Positions 35,689 to 45,476 of a stretch of 64,000 nt of DNA are shown piece by piece; the first letter of the stretch is position 1, and each line of letters opens with the position of its first letter. Source of the stretch: Rheinheimera sp. (GTDB taxonomy: Bacteria; Pseudomonadota; Gammaproteobacteria; Enterobacterales; Alteromonadaceae); assembly GCA_008015325.1 (NCBI GenBank), contig SSFI01000003.1, forward strand, positions 1 through 64,000, written 5' to 3'. The position numbers and the translations under genes were made by a program. The notes under the pieces were generated by a model. That model ran no database searches. It had not been told where the DNA came from and saw only the letters and a program-made list of their open reading frames with translations.

Positions 35689-36498
35689 ATGCGTACAGCC
35701 TTTTATATCTCTGATGGTACGGGCATTACGTCCGAAGTGTTCGGACACGCACTGCTGTCGCTGTTTGAAGCCGAGTTTGACCATGTCACTATCCCATTTG
35801 TCGAAACTACGCTGAAAGCTGAACAAGCCAAGCAACGGATTAACGATCGTTATAAAACTACCGGAGTGCGCCCTTTAGTGTTCCAGACTTTTGTCGACGA
35901 ACAACTGCGCGCCATTATTAACAGCTCGGAAGGTGTTTGTTACGACTTCCTCAACGCCTTCATTGAACCGATGCAAAAAGAACTGGGCATTCCGGCCAAA
36001 CCCAAAACCCACCGCACCCACAGTATTCACGAAAAAACTTATGACTATCGCATCGATGCAGTCAATTACGCCCTGGCCAATGACGATGGCGCCAATCTGA
36101 AAGATTATGCCAAGGCCGATATCATCTTAGTCGGCGTCAGCCGCAGCGGCAAAACACCGACGTCGCTTTATCTGGCACTGCAATACGGTATCAAAGCGGC
36201 CAATTATCCGTTTGTCGAAGAAGATATGGATTCGCTGCATTTACCGGCCGCTTTAAAGCCGCACCGCAATAAGTTGTTTGGCTTGACCATTACGCCGGAG
36301 CGTTTAAGCCAAATCCGCGAGCAGCGCCGGCCGAACAGCCGCTATTCGTCGTTGCGCCAATGCAAACTGGAACTGGATGAAGTGGAAAATCTGTATCACA
36401 AAGAGCGCATTCCGTACTTGAACTCCACCACTTTATCAATTGAAGAGATAAGCGCCAAAATCATGGCAGAAACCGGCTTAAAGCGGCAAAAGTACTAA
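35689..36498 (+). CDS. ppsR: PEP synthase regulatory kinase/phosphorylase (PpsR)
   Basis: About 269 residues of the DUF299 family. The family uses ADP to phosphorylate, and phosphate to dephosphorylate, a Thr next to the catalytic His of PEP synthase, switching it off and on. FYISDGTGITSEVFGHA opens the protein and the P-loop is GVSRSGKTPTS. ATG 35689 has GGGG 6 nt upstream and aligns with the family start; ATG 35677 is possible. Divergent from its target ppsA. Confidence 0.95.
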   Translation: MRTAFYISDGTGITSEVFGHALLSLFEAEFDHVTIPFVETTLKAEQAKQRINDRYKTTGVRPLVFQTFVDEQLRAIINSSEGVCYDFLNAFIEPMQKELGIPAKPKTHRTHSIHEKTYDYRIDAVNYALANDDGANLKDYAKADIILVGVSRSGKTPTSLYLALQYGIKAANYPFVEEDMDSLHLPAALKPHRNKLFGLTITPERLSQIREQRRPNSRYSSLRQCKLELDEVENLYHKERIPYLNSTTLSIEEISAKIMAETGLKRQKY

Positions 36499-36512
36499 GA
36501 GATCTGACAGCG

Positions 36513-37568
36513 TCAGCAGAGTTGCAGTTGACGGCACAGTTGCTGCGGGTCAGCTGTAAACAGCGGGTCTTGTTGTTTTTGATGCACCAGGTCAACGATG
36601 GCCTGGTTCACTGGCGTGGTGATGCTGTATTGCTTGCCAAGCTGCACCACGGCACCATTTAGAAAAGCAATTTCAGTACGTTTGCCGCTGGTTAGATCAG
36701 CCGACATCGACAGCCGCGCTTGCGGGTCGATCCGCAGCATTTTGGCGGCCACCCGGCGGAACAGCCAGTCGGGCAAGCGCAGCACCAAAGGCAGCAGTGC
36801 CGGTTTTAGCGCGGTAAATTGCCTTGGCCTGACTTGTTCAGCAGCACAGACCGCCAGCCACTCCCGCATTGCCGCAGCAAGGAGCAAGCGCCAGTGCCGG
36901 TTCAGTAACTGCGCGCGTAGCGGCAAGCCAGACACAGCATTTAATGCATTATTCAGATTAAGTAATAACTTGCCGTATTCCGCCGCTTTCATCTCAGCAA
37001 CGGCCTCTACATCCAGACCGCGGCTGTAAAACACTTGCTGCAGATATTGCACCACAGCGCTGTCTGATGCTGGCCACAATAATGTGCCGCTGCTGCTTTG
37101 CAAAAACTGCCCCGGCGCCGGTCTGACCACATTAAACGGCACTATAGCGCGCAGCACCGGGTTGTGTAGCTGAGACTGAATAATGTCGGTGATACCGATG
37201 CCGTTTTGCAACGCAATGACCGGCACATCAGGGCGTAAATGCGGTTTAATTTGTTGTAGCAGCTGACTGAGCGCCGTCGCTTTGGCTGCCAACAACACCA
37301 CATCGGCTTCAATCAGACTGACAAAAGAAGTATAAAACGCGACCGCTGAAACGCTGGCCTGATAATGCTCTGCACCCTGTTGCCAGCGCGCCGTCAGACC
37401 ATGGGCTGCCAGTTCAAGCCCCATATAATCGCGGCCGAACAGCAACACATCTAAATCAGCGTCTTGTGCCAGAATGGCGCCTAAAAAACAACCGATGCTG
37501 CCTGCTCCGACAATGCCCACCCGGTATTTACGACCACTGGTTTGCAGTTTGCTTTGTAGGTCCTGCAT
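36513..37568 (-). CDS. panE: 2-dehydropantoate 2-reductase (ketopantoate reductase)
   Basis: 351 residues, slightly longer than the E. coli enzyme (303). The N-terminal NAD(P) site is GIVGAGSIGCFLGA; VLLAAKATALSQLL holds the conserved Lys, and NLNNALNAVSGLPLRA is typical of the C-terminal domain. It makes pantoate for coenzyme A. AGGA lies 6 nt before ATG 37568. It converges on ppsR with 14 nt between and precedes nothing else on its strand except the upstream DAHP synthase, 29 nt away. Confidence 0.88.
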   Translation of the reverse strand: MQDLQSKLQTSGRKYRVGIVGAGSIGCFLGAILAQDADLDVLLFGRDYMGLELAAHGLTARWQQGAEHYQASVSAVAFYTSFVSLIEADVVLLAAKATALSQLLQQIKPHLRPDVPVIALQNGIGITDIIQSQLHNPVLRAIVPFNVVRPAPGQFLQSSSGTLLWPASDSAVVQYLQQVFYSRGLDVEAVAEMKAAEYGKLLLNLNNALNAVSGLPLRAQLLNRHWRLLLAAAMREWLAVCAAEQVRPRQFTALKPALLPLVLRLPDWLFRRVAAKMLRIDPQARLSMSADLTSGKRTEIAFLNGAVVQLGKQYSITTPVNQAIVDLVHQKQQDPLFTADPQQLCRQLQLC

Positions 37569-37597
37569 CGGCTGTCCTATGCCGTTTTACCGGCGTG

Positions 37598-38947
37598 TTA
37601 TTTACGCACGTTTCGAAGTGTATCTGCGATCAAAAACGCCAGTTCAAGCACCTGATCGGCGTTTAAGCGCGGGTCACACTGAGTGAAATAGCGCTGACTT
37701 AAATCGTTCTCCGACAAGCCATAAGCGCCGCCGGTACATTCAGTCACATGCTCACCGGTCATTTCCAGATGGATACCACCGGCGTGTGAACCTTCCGCCT
37801 GATGCACCGCAAAGAAATTGCGGATCTCCCGCAGAATAGCTTCAAAATCACGGGTTTTATAGTCGTTGCTGGCTTTAACCGTGTTGCCGTGCATCGGATC
37901 TGAACTCCAGACCACTTTGCGGCCTTCACGCTGCACGCGGCGCACTAAGGCTGGCAGTTTGTCGGCCAGTTTGTCGGCGCCCATCCGCGTGATGAGCGTT
38001 AACCGACCCGGGATATTGTCCGGGTTCAGCTTGTCAATTAAGCGAATGAGGTCCAGTTCATCCATACCAGGACCAATCTTGACGCCGATTGGGTTATGGA
38101 TGCCGCGGAAGAATTCGATATGTGCGTGGTCCAGTTGACGCGTACGCTCGCCAATCCACACCATGTGCGCCGAGCAGTCGTACCACAGCCCGGTTAACGA
38201 ATCACGCCGTGTCAGTGCTTCTTCGTAGTTCAGCAGCAAAGCTTCATGCGAGGTGTATAACGTGGTTTCGCGAATTGACGGCGACGTCTGAGCGCTGATG
38301 CCACAAATTTCCATAAACCGCAGCGCTTCCTGAATACGCTGGGCGATATCCTGGTAACGCCCTTTTAACGGGTTGCTTTCAACAAAACCCATATTCCAGC
38401 GGCTGACCTGATGCAGGTCGGCCAGGCCGCCCTGGGCAAAAGCCCGCAACAGGTTCAGCGTCGCGGCGCTGTGGTGATAAGCCGTCATCAGCCGGTTTGG
38501 ATCTGGCTTACGGGCGGCTTCAGTAAATTCAAAACTGTTGACGATATCGCCGCGATAACTCGGCAGGCTGATACCATCGATAGTCTCTAAATCGCTCGAG
38601 CGCGGCTTGGCATATTGGCCAGCCATACGGGCGACTTTGACCACAGGACAGCTGCCGGCGAACGTCAGCACCACCGCCATCTGCAACAGGACTTTAAAAG
38701 TATCGCGGATCTTCGGCGCATTAAAGTTGCTAAAGCTTTCCGCACAATCACCACCCTGCAATAAAAACGCATTGCCCTCGGCCACCTGGCCGAGCTGACT
38801 AAACAGATCACGGGTTTCCTGAGCAAACACCAGCGGCGGATATTTATGCAGCTGCTGCTCTACTGAGGCTAATAAAGCCTGATCGTCATAATGGGGTTGC
38901 TGTTGGATCGGAAATGCTCGCCAGCTTTGAGGCGTCCAGGTAGTCAC
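37598..38947 (-). CDS. Class II (plant-type) DAHP synthase
   Basis: 449 residues of the class II 3-deoxy-7-phosphoheptulonate synthase family, which joins PEP and erythrose 4-phosphate at the entry to aromatic amino acid synthesis. Seen are [12 protein letters not shown] with the metal Cys, [31 protein letters not shown], and [11 protein letters not shown]. coli has only class I enzymes. Start is GTG 38947 with AGGAA 7 nt upstream. No attenuator or TyrR-type box is evident upstream. Confidence 0.95.
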   Translation of the reverse strand: MTTWTPQSWRAFPIQQQPHYDDQALLASVEQQLHKYPPLVFAQETRDLFSQLGQVAEGNAFLLQGGDCAESFSNFNAPKIRDTFKVLLQMAVVLTFAGSCPVVKVARMAGQYAKPRSSDLETIDGISLPSYRGDIVNSFEFTEAARKPDPNRLMTAYHHSAATLNLLRAFAQGGLADLHQVSRWNMGFVESNPLKGRYQDIAQRIQEALRFMEICGISAQTSPSIRETTLYTSHEALLLNYEEALTRRDSLTGLWYDCSAHMVWIGERTRQLDHAHIEFFRGIHNPIGVKIGPGMDELDLIRLIDKLNPDNIPGRLTLITRMGADKLADKLPALVRRVQREGRKVVWSSDPMHGNTVKASNDYKTRDFEAILREIRNFFAVHQAEGSHAGGIHLEMTGEHVTECTGGAYGLSENDLSQRYFTQCDPRLNADQVLELAFLIADTLRNVRK

Positions 38948-39091
38948 TTTAAAATTCCTATGTCAGGTGTTTGTGAATGTAAATTTCGCTTGAGTTATGG
39001 CTCCACCGCACAAGGTAAAGGCACTGGCAGCGAAATTCAACGCTTTCACCGGATAAATTTCAATCTGGACGTATAAACGGCTATTAAATCA

Positions 39092-39547
39092 TCAGCCTTG
39101 CTTTAAATGCCGGACTAACTGTTGGCAAGCCTGCTCAATCAGGTCAAATACCACGGCAAAACCACGGGATCCGCCATAATAGGGATCAGGTACTTCCTGC
39201 CATTTTGGATGTTCCGGATGGTATTGCAGCAACAGTTTCAGTTTGTGCTGCTGCTCCGGCGGGCAACGGCGGGTTAAATCAGCCAGATTTTGCTGATCCA
39301 TTGCCAGAATTAAGTCATAGTGATCAAAGTCTGCGGGTAATACCGGCCGTGATTTGATGCCTTTAAAGGAATAATCAGGCGCCGCTTTGATGCTGCGCGG
39401 ATCTGGTGCTTCGCCCTTGTGCGAAGCGCTGGTGCCAGCCGATTCGACTTCACAAACCAGCCCATGTTCGGCTGCTAACTGACGAAATACCGCGTGCGCG
39501 GTCGGCGAGCGACAAATATTTCCCAAACAGACAAACAGAATTTTCAC
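39092..39547 (-). CDS. Low-molecular-weight protein-tyrosine phosphatase
   Basis: About 151 residues. The P-loop CLGNICRSP (C-x5-R-S) is near the N-terminus and the general acid Asp is in VPDPYYGG. GTG 39547 with AGGGA upstream places the P-loop at residue 8, as in the family; the frame to 39628 is an extension over the divergent moxR promoter. No exopolysaccharide kinase gene is near. Confidence 0.9.
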   Translation of the reverse strand: MKILFVCLGNICRSPTAHAVFRQLAAEHGLVCEVESAGTSASHKGEAPDPRSIKAAPDYSFKGIKSRPVLPADFDHYDLILAMDQQNLADLTRRCPPEQQHKLKLLLQYHPEHPKWQEVPDPYYGGSRGFAVVFDLIEQACQQLVRHLKQG

Positions 39548-39632
39548 TGGCAAATCCCTGACTCTAAACAAGTTGCGCCAGTATACGAATTTTGTGACTA
39601 TTTGACAGTAGCAGCCAGACAAGGACAAAGCA

Positions 39633-40550
39633 GTGACTGACGTATCATACGCGGCTGTACTTCACCAGGTGGAGCAGCAACTGAATCAGGTGATCCTCGG
39701 CAAACCGCAGCAAATCCGGCTGGCGCTGACCTGCCTGCTGGCTGGCGGCCATCTGCTGCTGGAGGATATGCCCGGCATGGGCAAAACCACGCTGGCGCAC
39801 GCCCTAGCGCAGAGCCTTGGCCTGAGTTATCGCCGGGTGCAGTTCACCAGTGACTTATTGCCGGCAGACTTAACCGGTTTTAATCTGTTTGACGCCCGCA
39901 CGCAGGAGTTCAGATTTCAGCCGGGGCCGGTGTTCAGCCAGGTATTGCTGGCTGATGAAATCAACAGAGCCAGTCCAAAAACCCAAAGCGCGCTGCTTGA
40001 AGCGATGGAAGAGCACCAGGTGTCGATTGACGGCGCTACCCGCGAGTTACCGACACCATTTTTTGTTATCGCCACGCAAAATCCACAGAATTACAGCGGT
40101 ACTAATGCCCTGCCGGAATCTCAGCTGGACCGTTTTATGCTCCGCCTGAGTTTGGGGTTCCCTGACCGAGCCGCCGAGCTGCAGCTATTGCAACAGCAGG
40201 CCGGCCGCAGCGCGGCGCAGCCAGCCGTATTAGATCTGACCACATTAATAGTGTTACAGAAAGCGGTCGATGCTATCCACTGCAGCGAGCCGCTGTTGCT
40301 GTATGTGCTGGATTTAGTCAGCCAAAGCCGTGACCGGCAGGATATGCAGGCCTTGTCGCCGCGGGCAGCCAAAGCGCTGGTCAGGGCTGGCCGCGCTTAC
40401 GCTTTAATTTGTGGCCGCAGTTTTGTCACCGCCGATGACATCCGGCATATTTTCCCGGCCGTGGCGGAACACCGGTTACATCCGGGTGGCCATGCTGGTG
40501 AAACGAACGCCAGTACTTTGTTGCTGCAACAAACGCCTTGCCAGATTTGA
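39633..40550 (+). CDS. MoxR-family AAA ATPase
   Basis: 305 residues. Walker A in EDMPGMGKTTLAHA, Walker B in LLADEINRASPKTQSALLEAMEE, sensor in IATQNPQNYSGT. MoxR ATPases act as chaperones for partners with von Willebrand-like domains and usually sit before a DUF58 gene, as here. Start is GTG 39633 with AAGGA upstream. First gene of a three-gene operon with DUF58 and transglutaminase genes. Confidence 0.93.
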   Translation: MTDVSYAAVLHQVEQQLNQVILGKPQQIRLALTCLLAGGHLLLEDMPGMGKTTLAHALAQSLGLSYRRVQFTSDLLPADLTGFNLFDARTQEFRFQPGPVFSQVLLADEINRASPKTQSALLEAMEEHQVSIDGATRELPTPFFVIATQNPQNYSGTNALPESQLDRFMLRLSLGFPDRAAELQLLQQQAGRSAAQPAVLDLTTLIVLQKAVDAIHCSEPLLLYVLDLVSQSRDRQDMQALSPRAAKALVRAGRAYALICGRSFVTADDIRHIFPAVAEHRLHPGGHAGETNASTLLLQQTPCQI

Positions 40551-40551
40551 C

Positions 40552-41478
40552 ATGAAGGCACTGCTGACTGCGATCAGGGCCAGAATACGCCAGCGGGTCT
40601 GGCGCTGGCTGGACCAGCGCACGCCAGTGACGACTGAACAACTGCTGCGGCAGCGGGTGTTGTTTGTCTTCCCGACCCGTTTTGGTTTCGCGCTGCTGGC
40701 TTTGGTCATCCTGTTGTATATTCTTGGCACTAACTATCAGAATAATCTGGTGATTTTATTGGGCTACCTGCTGCTGGTACTCTGCATTGCGGCTATCCTG
40801 CTGGCGTTTCTGAATTTACATCACACCACAGTCCAGGCCGAAGCCTCCGGCGATTTTTGTGTCGGCGACCCTGTGCACATTATGTTGCACCTGCAGCGCG
40901 CCAGCGGTTTGCCACAAGCACTGGAACTTGGCTGGCAAGACGAGTCATTTATTCCGGCGACAAGTCACACTCAATTATTGACCTTAGCAGCTGTCCGGCG
41001 CGGCTATCATCCTATTCCCCGGCTCAAACTGCAGTCGGTTTACCCTTTTGGTCTGGTCCGCTGCTGGAGTTATGTTCGTCTCGACTGTAAATATTGGGTA
41101 TTCCCAAAACCGCGACTGTCGCAGTTCAGCGCGCTACAATCAAAGGATAACAGCGGTAATCGTGAAGAATGGTCCGGGCAGCGCCAGTATCAGCCTGGTG
41201 ACGCCTGGCGGCAACTGGACTGGAAGCGCTTCAGCCGGCAACAACAGTTAATGGTGCATCAGTACAGCGCAGTCAGCCAGCCAGCACGGGAGATTTGGTT
41301 GACGGCCGATGCCCGAATTGACGGGCTGGAAGCGCAGCTGTCGGACCTTGCTGCCCGGGCGCAGCTGCTTGAGCAAGCGGCTCAGCCCTTTGGCCTGCGC
41401 CTGGCCCAGCGCGAAGTGGCGATTGGTGCGGGTCCGGCCCATCTGCGCCAGGTATTGCAGGAGCTGGCGTTATGCTGA
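40552..41478 (+). CDS. DUF58 domain protein
   Basis: About 308 residues. Two hydrophobic segments (FALLALVILLYILGTNYQNN and LVILLGYLLLVLCIAAILLA, overlapping ends trimmed here) precede a soluble part with the DUF58 signature REEWSGQRQYQPGDAWRQLD followed by WKRFSR. ATG 40552 lies 1 nt after the moxR stop; the upstream extension to 40411 lies in moxR and is dropped. Partner of MoxR; the biochemical role is not known. Confidence 0.9.
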   Translation: MKALLTAIRARIRQRVWRWLDQRTPVTTEQLLRQRVLFVFPTRFGFALLALVILLYILGTNYQNNLVILLGYLLLVLCIAAILLAFLNLHHTTVQAEASGDFCVGDPVHIMLHLQRASGLPQALELGWQDESFIPATSHTQLLTLAAVRRGYHPIPRLKLQSVYPFGLVRCWSYVRLDCKYWVFPKPRLSQFSALQSKDNSGNREEWSGQRQYQPGDAWRQLDWKRFSRQQQLMVHQYSAVSQPAREIWLTADARIDGLEAQLSDLAARAQLLEQAAQPFGLRLAQREVAIGAGPAHLRQVLQELALC

Positions 41479-43409
41479 CGTTGAGTCCGACACTGTTTCA
41501 AGCCTTGCAATGGCGCTTGTGGCTGTTTCAGTTACTGCTGTGGGCGCTGCTGTTACCGGCTTATACCAGCTGGAGCCTCGCAGTGTTTGCGTTGTTGTTG
41601 CTGGCCAAGCTTTGGCAATTGTATCGAAACGGTAAGCCCTGGAGCCTCGGTTACAGCAACTTGCTGGCTGGAGGTATGTTACTGGCATTGCTGCTGAGCG
41701 CCCGCGATCTTGGTGTGATGCACCTGATGTTTCATTTTCTGTTACTCGCAGCAGTACTACGGTTATTAGGCCTGACGCCACAGCGGCGTACCGACGTCGT
41801 TCAGCTGATTTGGGTGCATTATTTCTTGCTGGCTTGCGCTTTTATCCTGCATCAGGACTTGTGGCTCGCCGCCATTATTCTGGTCGCTTTTACGCTCAAT
41901 CTATATGCGCAGTATCTGACGTTCTGTACTCAGTTGCCACAACTGAACTGGCGCAGGCTGAGCCGCAACACCTTGTTGGTGCTGCTGTTTACCGGCGCTC
42001 TATTTGTATTGTTTCCACGCTTACCGCCTTTGTGGCAATTACCGGGCGCCAAAATGACTCAAACCGGGCTCACCGACAATCTGGCACCGGGTGCGGTCAG
42101 TCGTTTATTAGAGTCGGAAGACCTGGCGTTTCGGGTGAGCTTCAGCGGTCCGGCGCCGGCGGCTTCACAACGCTATTTCCGCGCCAAAATTTACGATGTA
42201 TTTGATGGCAGCAGCTGGCGTGCCCAGCGCTTACAACCCAGACCTTTGGCTGCGACTGATCCGCAGGCGCAATACCATTACACCGTAGTGGCCGAGCCAC
42301 ATCAGCAATTCAGTTTATTTAGCCTTGGGCAGGTACAGCGTCATAGCCAGAATGCCCTGGCTACCAACGAGGCGCTGCTGGTGACTGAGCAGCCACTGAG
42401 CCAGCGTCTCAGTTATCAGGTGTCCAGCAGCATCAGTCCGATTAAAGCCGGCGGTAATATTAACCGCTATTTGCAGCTGCCGGCCGGTAATCCACAAAGC
42501 CGGGCTCTGGCGCAGCAACTGAGTCAACATGTTGCCACTGCTACCGCGCCGGCTACCGCAACTGCTCTGGTCCAGCGCATCAGCGATTATTTCCGCGAGC
42601 AACAATTTCGTTACAGTCTCACGCCTGGCGAGCTCAGCGGTGCTCAGATCGATCAGTTTTTATTTGAACGCAAACTCGGGTTTTGTAGTCATTATGCCGG
42701 CGCGACGGTATTTTTATTGCGCGCAGCTGGCATTCCGGCGCGGTTAGTCGGTGGTTATTTAGGTGGCGAGTGGCAGGACGATGGTGCTTATCTGCAAGTG
42801 CTGCAAAAAGATGCGCATGCCTGGGTGGAATATTATCAGGATGGCCAGTGGCTCAGTTTCGACCCGACCGCGTTGATAGAGCCTACTCTGCTGCTGGAAA
42901 CGTTGTCCAGTGCTGCATTAAATGACTTTGCCGGCGCCGGTGGTGATTGGGTACTGGCAAGGCTGCAGATTATGTTGCTGCAACCGCTGAGGGATTTGGA
43001 TTATTACTGGTCGATGTGGGTGCTGAGTTTCGATTCGGCACAGCAGCAAGGTTTGTTCGGTCAGCTGCGGCAATGGCAACAGGGTTTTCGTTTGCCACCG
43101 ACCTGGTGGTTGTGGTTGCTGGGGCCCATTGCAATGGCTGGTGTTTGGTACTGGTGGCGCCGGCCGCAGCCTGATCCAACCACCTGTTTATTCCAGCCGC
43201 TGCTGGATTTGCAACCAAAAGCGGCTGATCAGAGTTATCAACAGTATTTGGCTCAGTGGGCGCTGCAACAGCCGATGCTTTGTGCTGAGTTTAGCCAACT
43301 GAGGGATAGTTATCAGCGATGGCAATTTGGCGGCGAGACTGCGGCATATGCCGAGTCCCGACTGGCGATGCGTCAGCTGCTGGCGCGGCTTAAACGGCTA
43401 AGATCCTGA
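41472..43409 (+). CDS. TgpA-type membrane transglutaminase (DUF3488)
   Basis: 645 residues. The first 190 hold about six membrane segments, followed by a periplasmic transglutaminase-like core with the Cys in KLGFCSHYAGATVF, His in KDAHAWVEYY and Asp in LSFDPTALI, then another membrane segment (WWLWLLGPIAMAGVWYWW) and a cytoplasmic tail. It corresponds to the essential P. aeruginosa TgpA. Its start overlaps the DUF58 end by 7 nt, and its end overlaps the convergent TIGR02647 gene by 20 nt. Confidence 0.92.
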   Translation: MLTLSPTLFQALQWRLWLFQLLLWALLLPAYTSWSLAVFALLLLAKLWQLYRNGKPWSLGYSNLLAGGMLLALLLSARDLGVMHLMFHFLLLAAVLRLLGLTPQRRTDVVQLIWVHYFLLACAFILHQDLWLAAIILVAFTLNLYAQYLTFCTQLPQLNWRRLSRNTLLVLLFTGALFVLFPRLPPLWQLPGAKMTQTGLTDNLAPGAVSRLLESEDLAFRVSFSGPAPAASQRYFRAKIYDVFDGSSWRAQRLQPRPLAATDPQAQYHYTVVAEPHQQFSLFSLGQVQRHSQNALATNEALLVTEQPLSQRLSYQVSSSISPIKAGGNINRYLQLPAGNPQSRALAQQLSQHVATATAPATATALVQRISDYFREQQFRYSLTPGELSGAQIDQFLFERKLGFCSHYAGATVFLLRAAGIPARLVGGYLGGEWQDDGAYLQVLQKDAHAWVEYYQDGQWLSFDPTALIEPTLLLETLSSAALNDFAGAGGDWVLARLQIMLLQPLRDLDYYWSMWVLSFDSAQQQGLFGQLRQWQQGFRLPPTWWLWLLGPIAMAGVWYWWRRPQPDPTTCLFQPLLDLQPKAADQSYQQYLAQWALQQPMLCAEFSQLRDSYQRWQFGGETAAYAESRLAMRQLLARLKRLRS

Positions 43410-43623
43410 GTGCACTTTGCACATGTTCGGCGCAATTGCGCCCGAGATCTGTAAGATAACCGCCATCGGCCTGGGTCAACAGTCCCTTTTGATATAAACG
43501 ACCAATGGCCGCTTTGGTTTCATCATCAGCATCTTTGTGGACTTTGATGCCCTCCAGACTACTGTCAAGATTAAATAGATTCAGCACGCGGATCTCAACA
43601 TTCAAATCGGCATTCAGTGGCAT
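43390..43623 (-). CDS. TIGR02647 family protein
   Basis: 77 residues from ATG 43623, preceded by AAGGAG; the frame to 43680 is an upstream extension. Small acidic protein with a winged-helix-like pattern (IGRLYQKGLLTQADGGYLTDLG) that resembles the TIGR02647 family of gammaproteobacteria. No function is known to me. Confidence 0.75.
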   Translation of the reverse strand: MPLNADLNVEIRVLNLFNLDSSLEGIKVHKDADDETKAAIGRLYQKGLLTQADGGYLTDLGRNCAEHVQSALRILAV

Positions 43624-43681
43624 AAAGACTCCTTGGTGTTGTTTTGCTCTAACCATAGACTGCGGCGCATGCCGCGGCAAC

Positions 43682-44242
43682 TCAGTTCAGTGCGTCATCA
43701 CGCCAGAACTTAGTGCCTTTAATTGTCGCCTGCAGCGCCAAGCCGGTTTCGGTCAGCTGATAAATCGTGATGTTGTCGACGGTAATTTCCCCACCGATGG
43801 CGTCACCTTTTTCATTCGCTTTGGCCGCTGCATCCATCTGGCCACCGAAGGCCCAGCCGTCATCGACAAAGCGATTGAGTGCCTGCTGGTTGTGGAACAC
43901 AAAGACCAGCCGGTAGTCTTTGGCACCTAAACCCAGCCCAAGTCCAACCTCGCCCATTTTCATATAAGTCACAGTACCGTTATTGCTGTGCACCACGCCA
44001 TGGCCACCACCGGCACTGGCGAAGATTAAATTGACGTTAGCGTTGGAGAACACTGCATAGCCGGCTGCACGTTCGATAGTGTCGGCGGCGTAAGGTTTTT
44101 CTTTGTAGAGTTTGTTTAAAGTCGAAGCGCGCATTTGTTCGATGGACTGCCGTTTTTGCTCGGCGGTCTGACCACCGGTACTGGCGCAACCGCCAAGCAC
44201 TAAACTACAGGTGAGGGAAAAAGCAACCAGCCATTTTGTCAT
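43682..44242 (-). CDS. SYLF/YSC84-domain lipoprotein
   Basis: 186 residues with a lipobox VLGGCAS. The SYLF (Ysc84) domain is visible in RAAGYAVFSNANVNLIFASA, YMKMGEVGLGLGLGAKDYRL and VFHNQQALNRFVDDGW. In eukaryotes SYLF binds lipids; in bacteria its role is not settled. GGAG lies 8-9 nt before ATG 44242. Separate from neighbours. Confidence 0.88.
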   Translation of the reverse strand: MTKWLVAFSLTCSLVLGGCASTGGQTAEQKRQSIEQMRASTLNKLYKEKPYAADTIERAAGYAVFSNANVNLIFASAGGGHGVVHSNNGTVTYMKMGEVGLGLGLGAKDYRLVFVFHNQQALNRFVDDGWAFGGQMDAAAKANEKGDAIGGEITVDNITIYQLTETGLALQATIKGTKFWRDDALN

Positions 44243-44394
44243 TGTTTTGCTCCGGGATCAGAAGTGTTGCAGATTCTGACCTGCGCCCGCTGCAAAAGGT
44301 TGCAGAAAATTCGGGTAAAGACGGCAGGTCAAAGCAGAAATTTATATTGCTTCATAAACTTAGCCCCGGCAACCAAAAAATTCCCGACGCTAGA

Positions 44395-44421
44395 AAAGCG
44401 ACAGGCCGCATGGCGGCCTGT
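44395..44421 (-). terminator. Terminator of htpX
   Basis: ACAGGCCGC / GCGGCCTGT stem of 9 bp with a 3-nt loop, 19 nt past the htpX stop on the minus strand, followed in that direction by CGCTTTTC. Confidence 0.75.
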
Positions 44422-44439
44422 GCTGATGAAGCTATTTGA

Positions 44440-45316
44440 TTAAGCGGCGTTGCGAAGTGCCGCAATGCGTTTTTCCAGTGGCGGATGGCTTAAGAATAAT
44501 TCGCTGCTGGCCGGTTTATTGGCAATACCAAAAGCCATCATCGAGCCTTCCAGCTGACTGTCGTGGTTGTTACGCAGCCGCTCCAGCGCAGCCACCATTT
44601 TGTTGGCGCCCACCAGTTTAGCGGCACCGGCGTCGGCACTGTATTCGCGTTTACGCGAGAACCACATCACAATGATGCTGGCCAGTACACCAAACATCAT
44701 TTCCAGTACAAAGACCGTAGCCATGTAAGCAAAACCGCCGGATTCAGAAGATTCGTCATCGCTGCTGCGCGTCGCATTGTGGATAGCGCCAGCAATTAAG
44801 CGCGCCAGGAAGATCACGAAAGTATTGACCACCCCCTGAATAAGCGTCAGCGTCACCATGTCGCCGTTGGCAACGTGTGACACTTCATGCGCCAGCACCG
44901 CTTCCACTTCCTCTTCGCGCATGTTGCGCAACAAACCAGTACTGACTGCAACCAGCGCGTTGTTACGGCTCATCCCGGTGGCAAAGGCGTTCATTTCCGG
45001 CGAGTCGTAAATCGCAACTTCCGGCATACCAATACCAGCTTGTTGCGCCTGACGGCGTACCGTATTGACCAGCCAGTGCTCAGTGGCATTTTGTGGCTGT
45101 TCAATCACTACAGCACCGGTGGAGCGTTTTGCCATCCACTTTGACATCGCCAGCGAGATAAAAGAACCGCCAAAGCCAAACACTGCAGCTAATAACAACA
45201 GCCCCCCCCATACTTTGCCGGTCGATACCAAAGACACTGAACAGGATGCTCAGCACCACTGACAACACCAGCATCACCGCCAGGTTTGTCATAATAAACA
45301 ACAGTATACGTTTCAT
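44440..45316 (-). pseudogene. htpX: htpX membrane metalloprotease, frameshifted in a G8 run
   Basis: The heat-shock membrane protease HtpX is split over two frames. ATG 45316 starts MKRILLFIMTNLAVML, as expected, but after GIDRQSMGG the frame goes wrong at eight C on the plus strand (45202-45209) and ends early. The rest of the protein, from [19 protein letters not shown] through the zinc site AHEVSH to the end at 44440, is intact in the other frame. Removing one base from the run restores a full protein of about 291 residues. A sequencing or assembly miscall, a real knock-out and a slippage switch are all possible; the otherwise perfect conservation favours a miscall or very recent event. 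Confidence 0.9.
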
Positions 45317-45476
45317 CTCTACCTCAAATTTCTGATGACCTGCCCGTAAGATATGGACTTTACCGGTAAATTCAAGCCCGATGCGACAATTCGCCGCCCC
45401 ACGCCTGCCAGCGCCTTGCTGCGGCAGTTTTGTTGCGGCTACACTGCGCCATCAATACGCTTCAGGAAACCCCGTG

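Noticed and set aside
40411..40551. N-terminal extension of the DUF58 protein inside moxR
   Set aside because: Out-of-frame shadow of moxR; ATG 40552 directly after the moxR stop fits the family.
44440..45237. HtpX-like frame as a complete independent gene
   Set aside because: It lacks the N-terminal membrane segment, which is found in the other frame just upstream; it is one gene with a frameshift.
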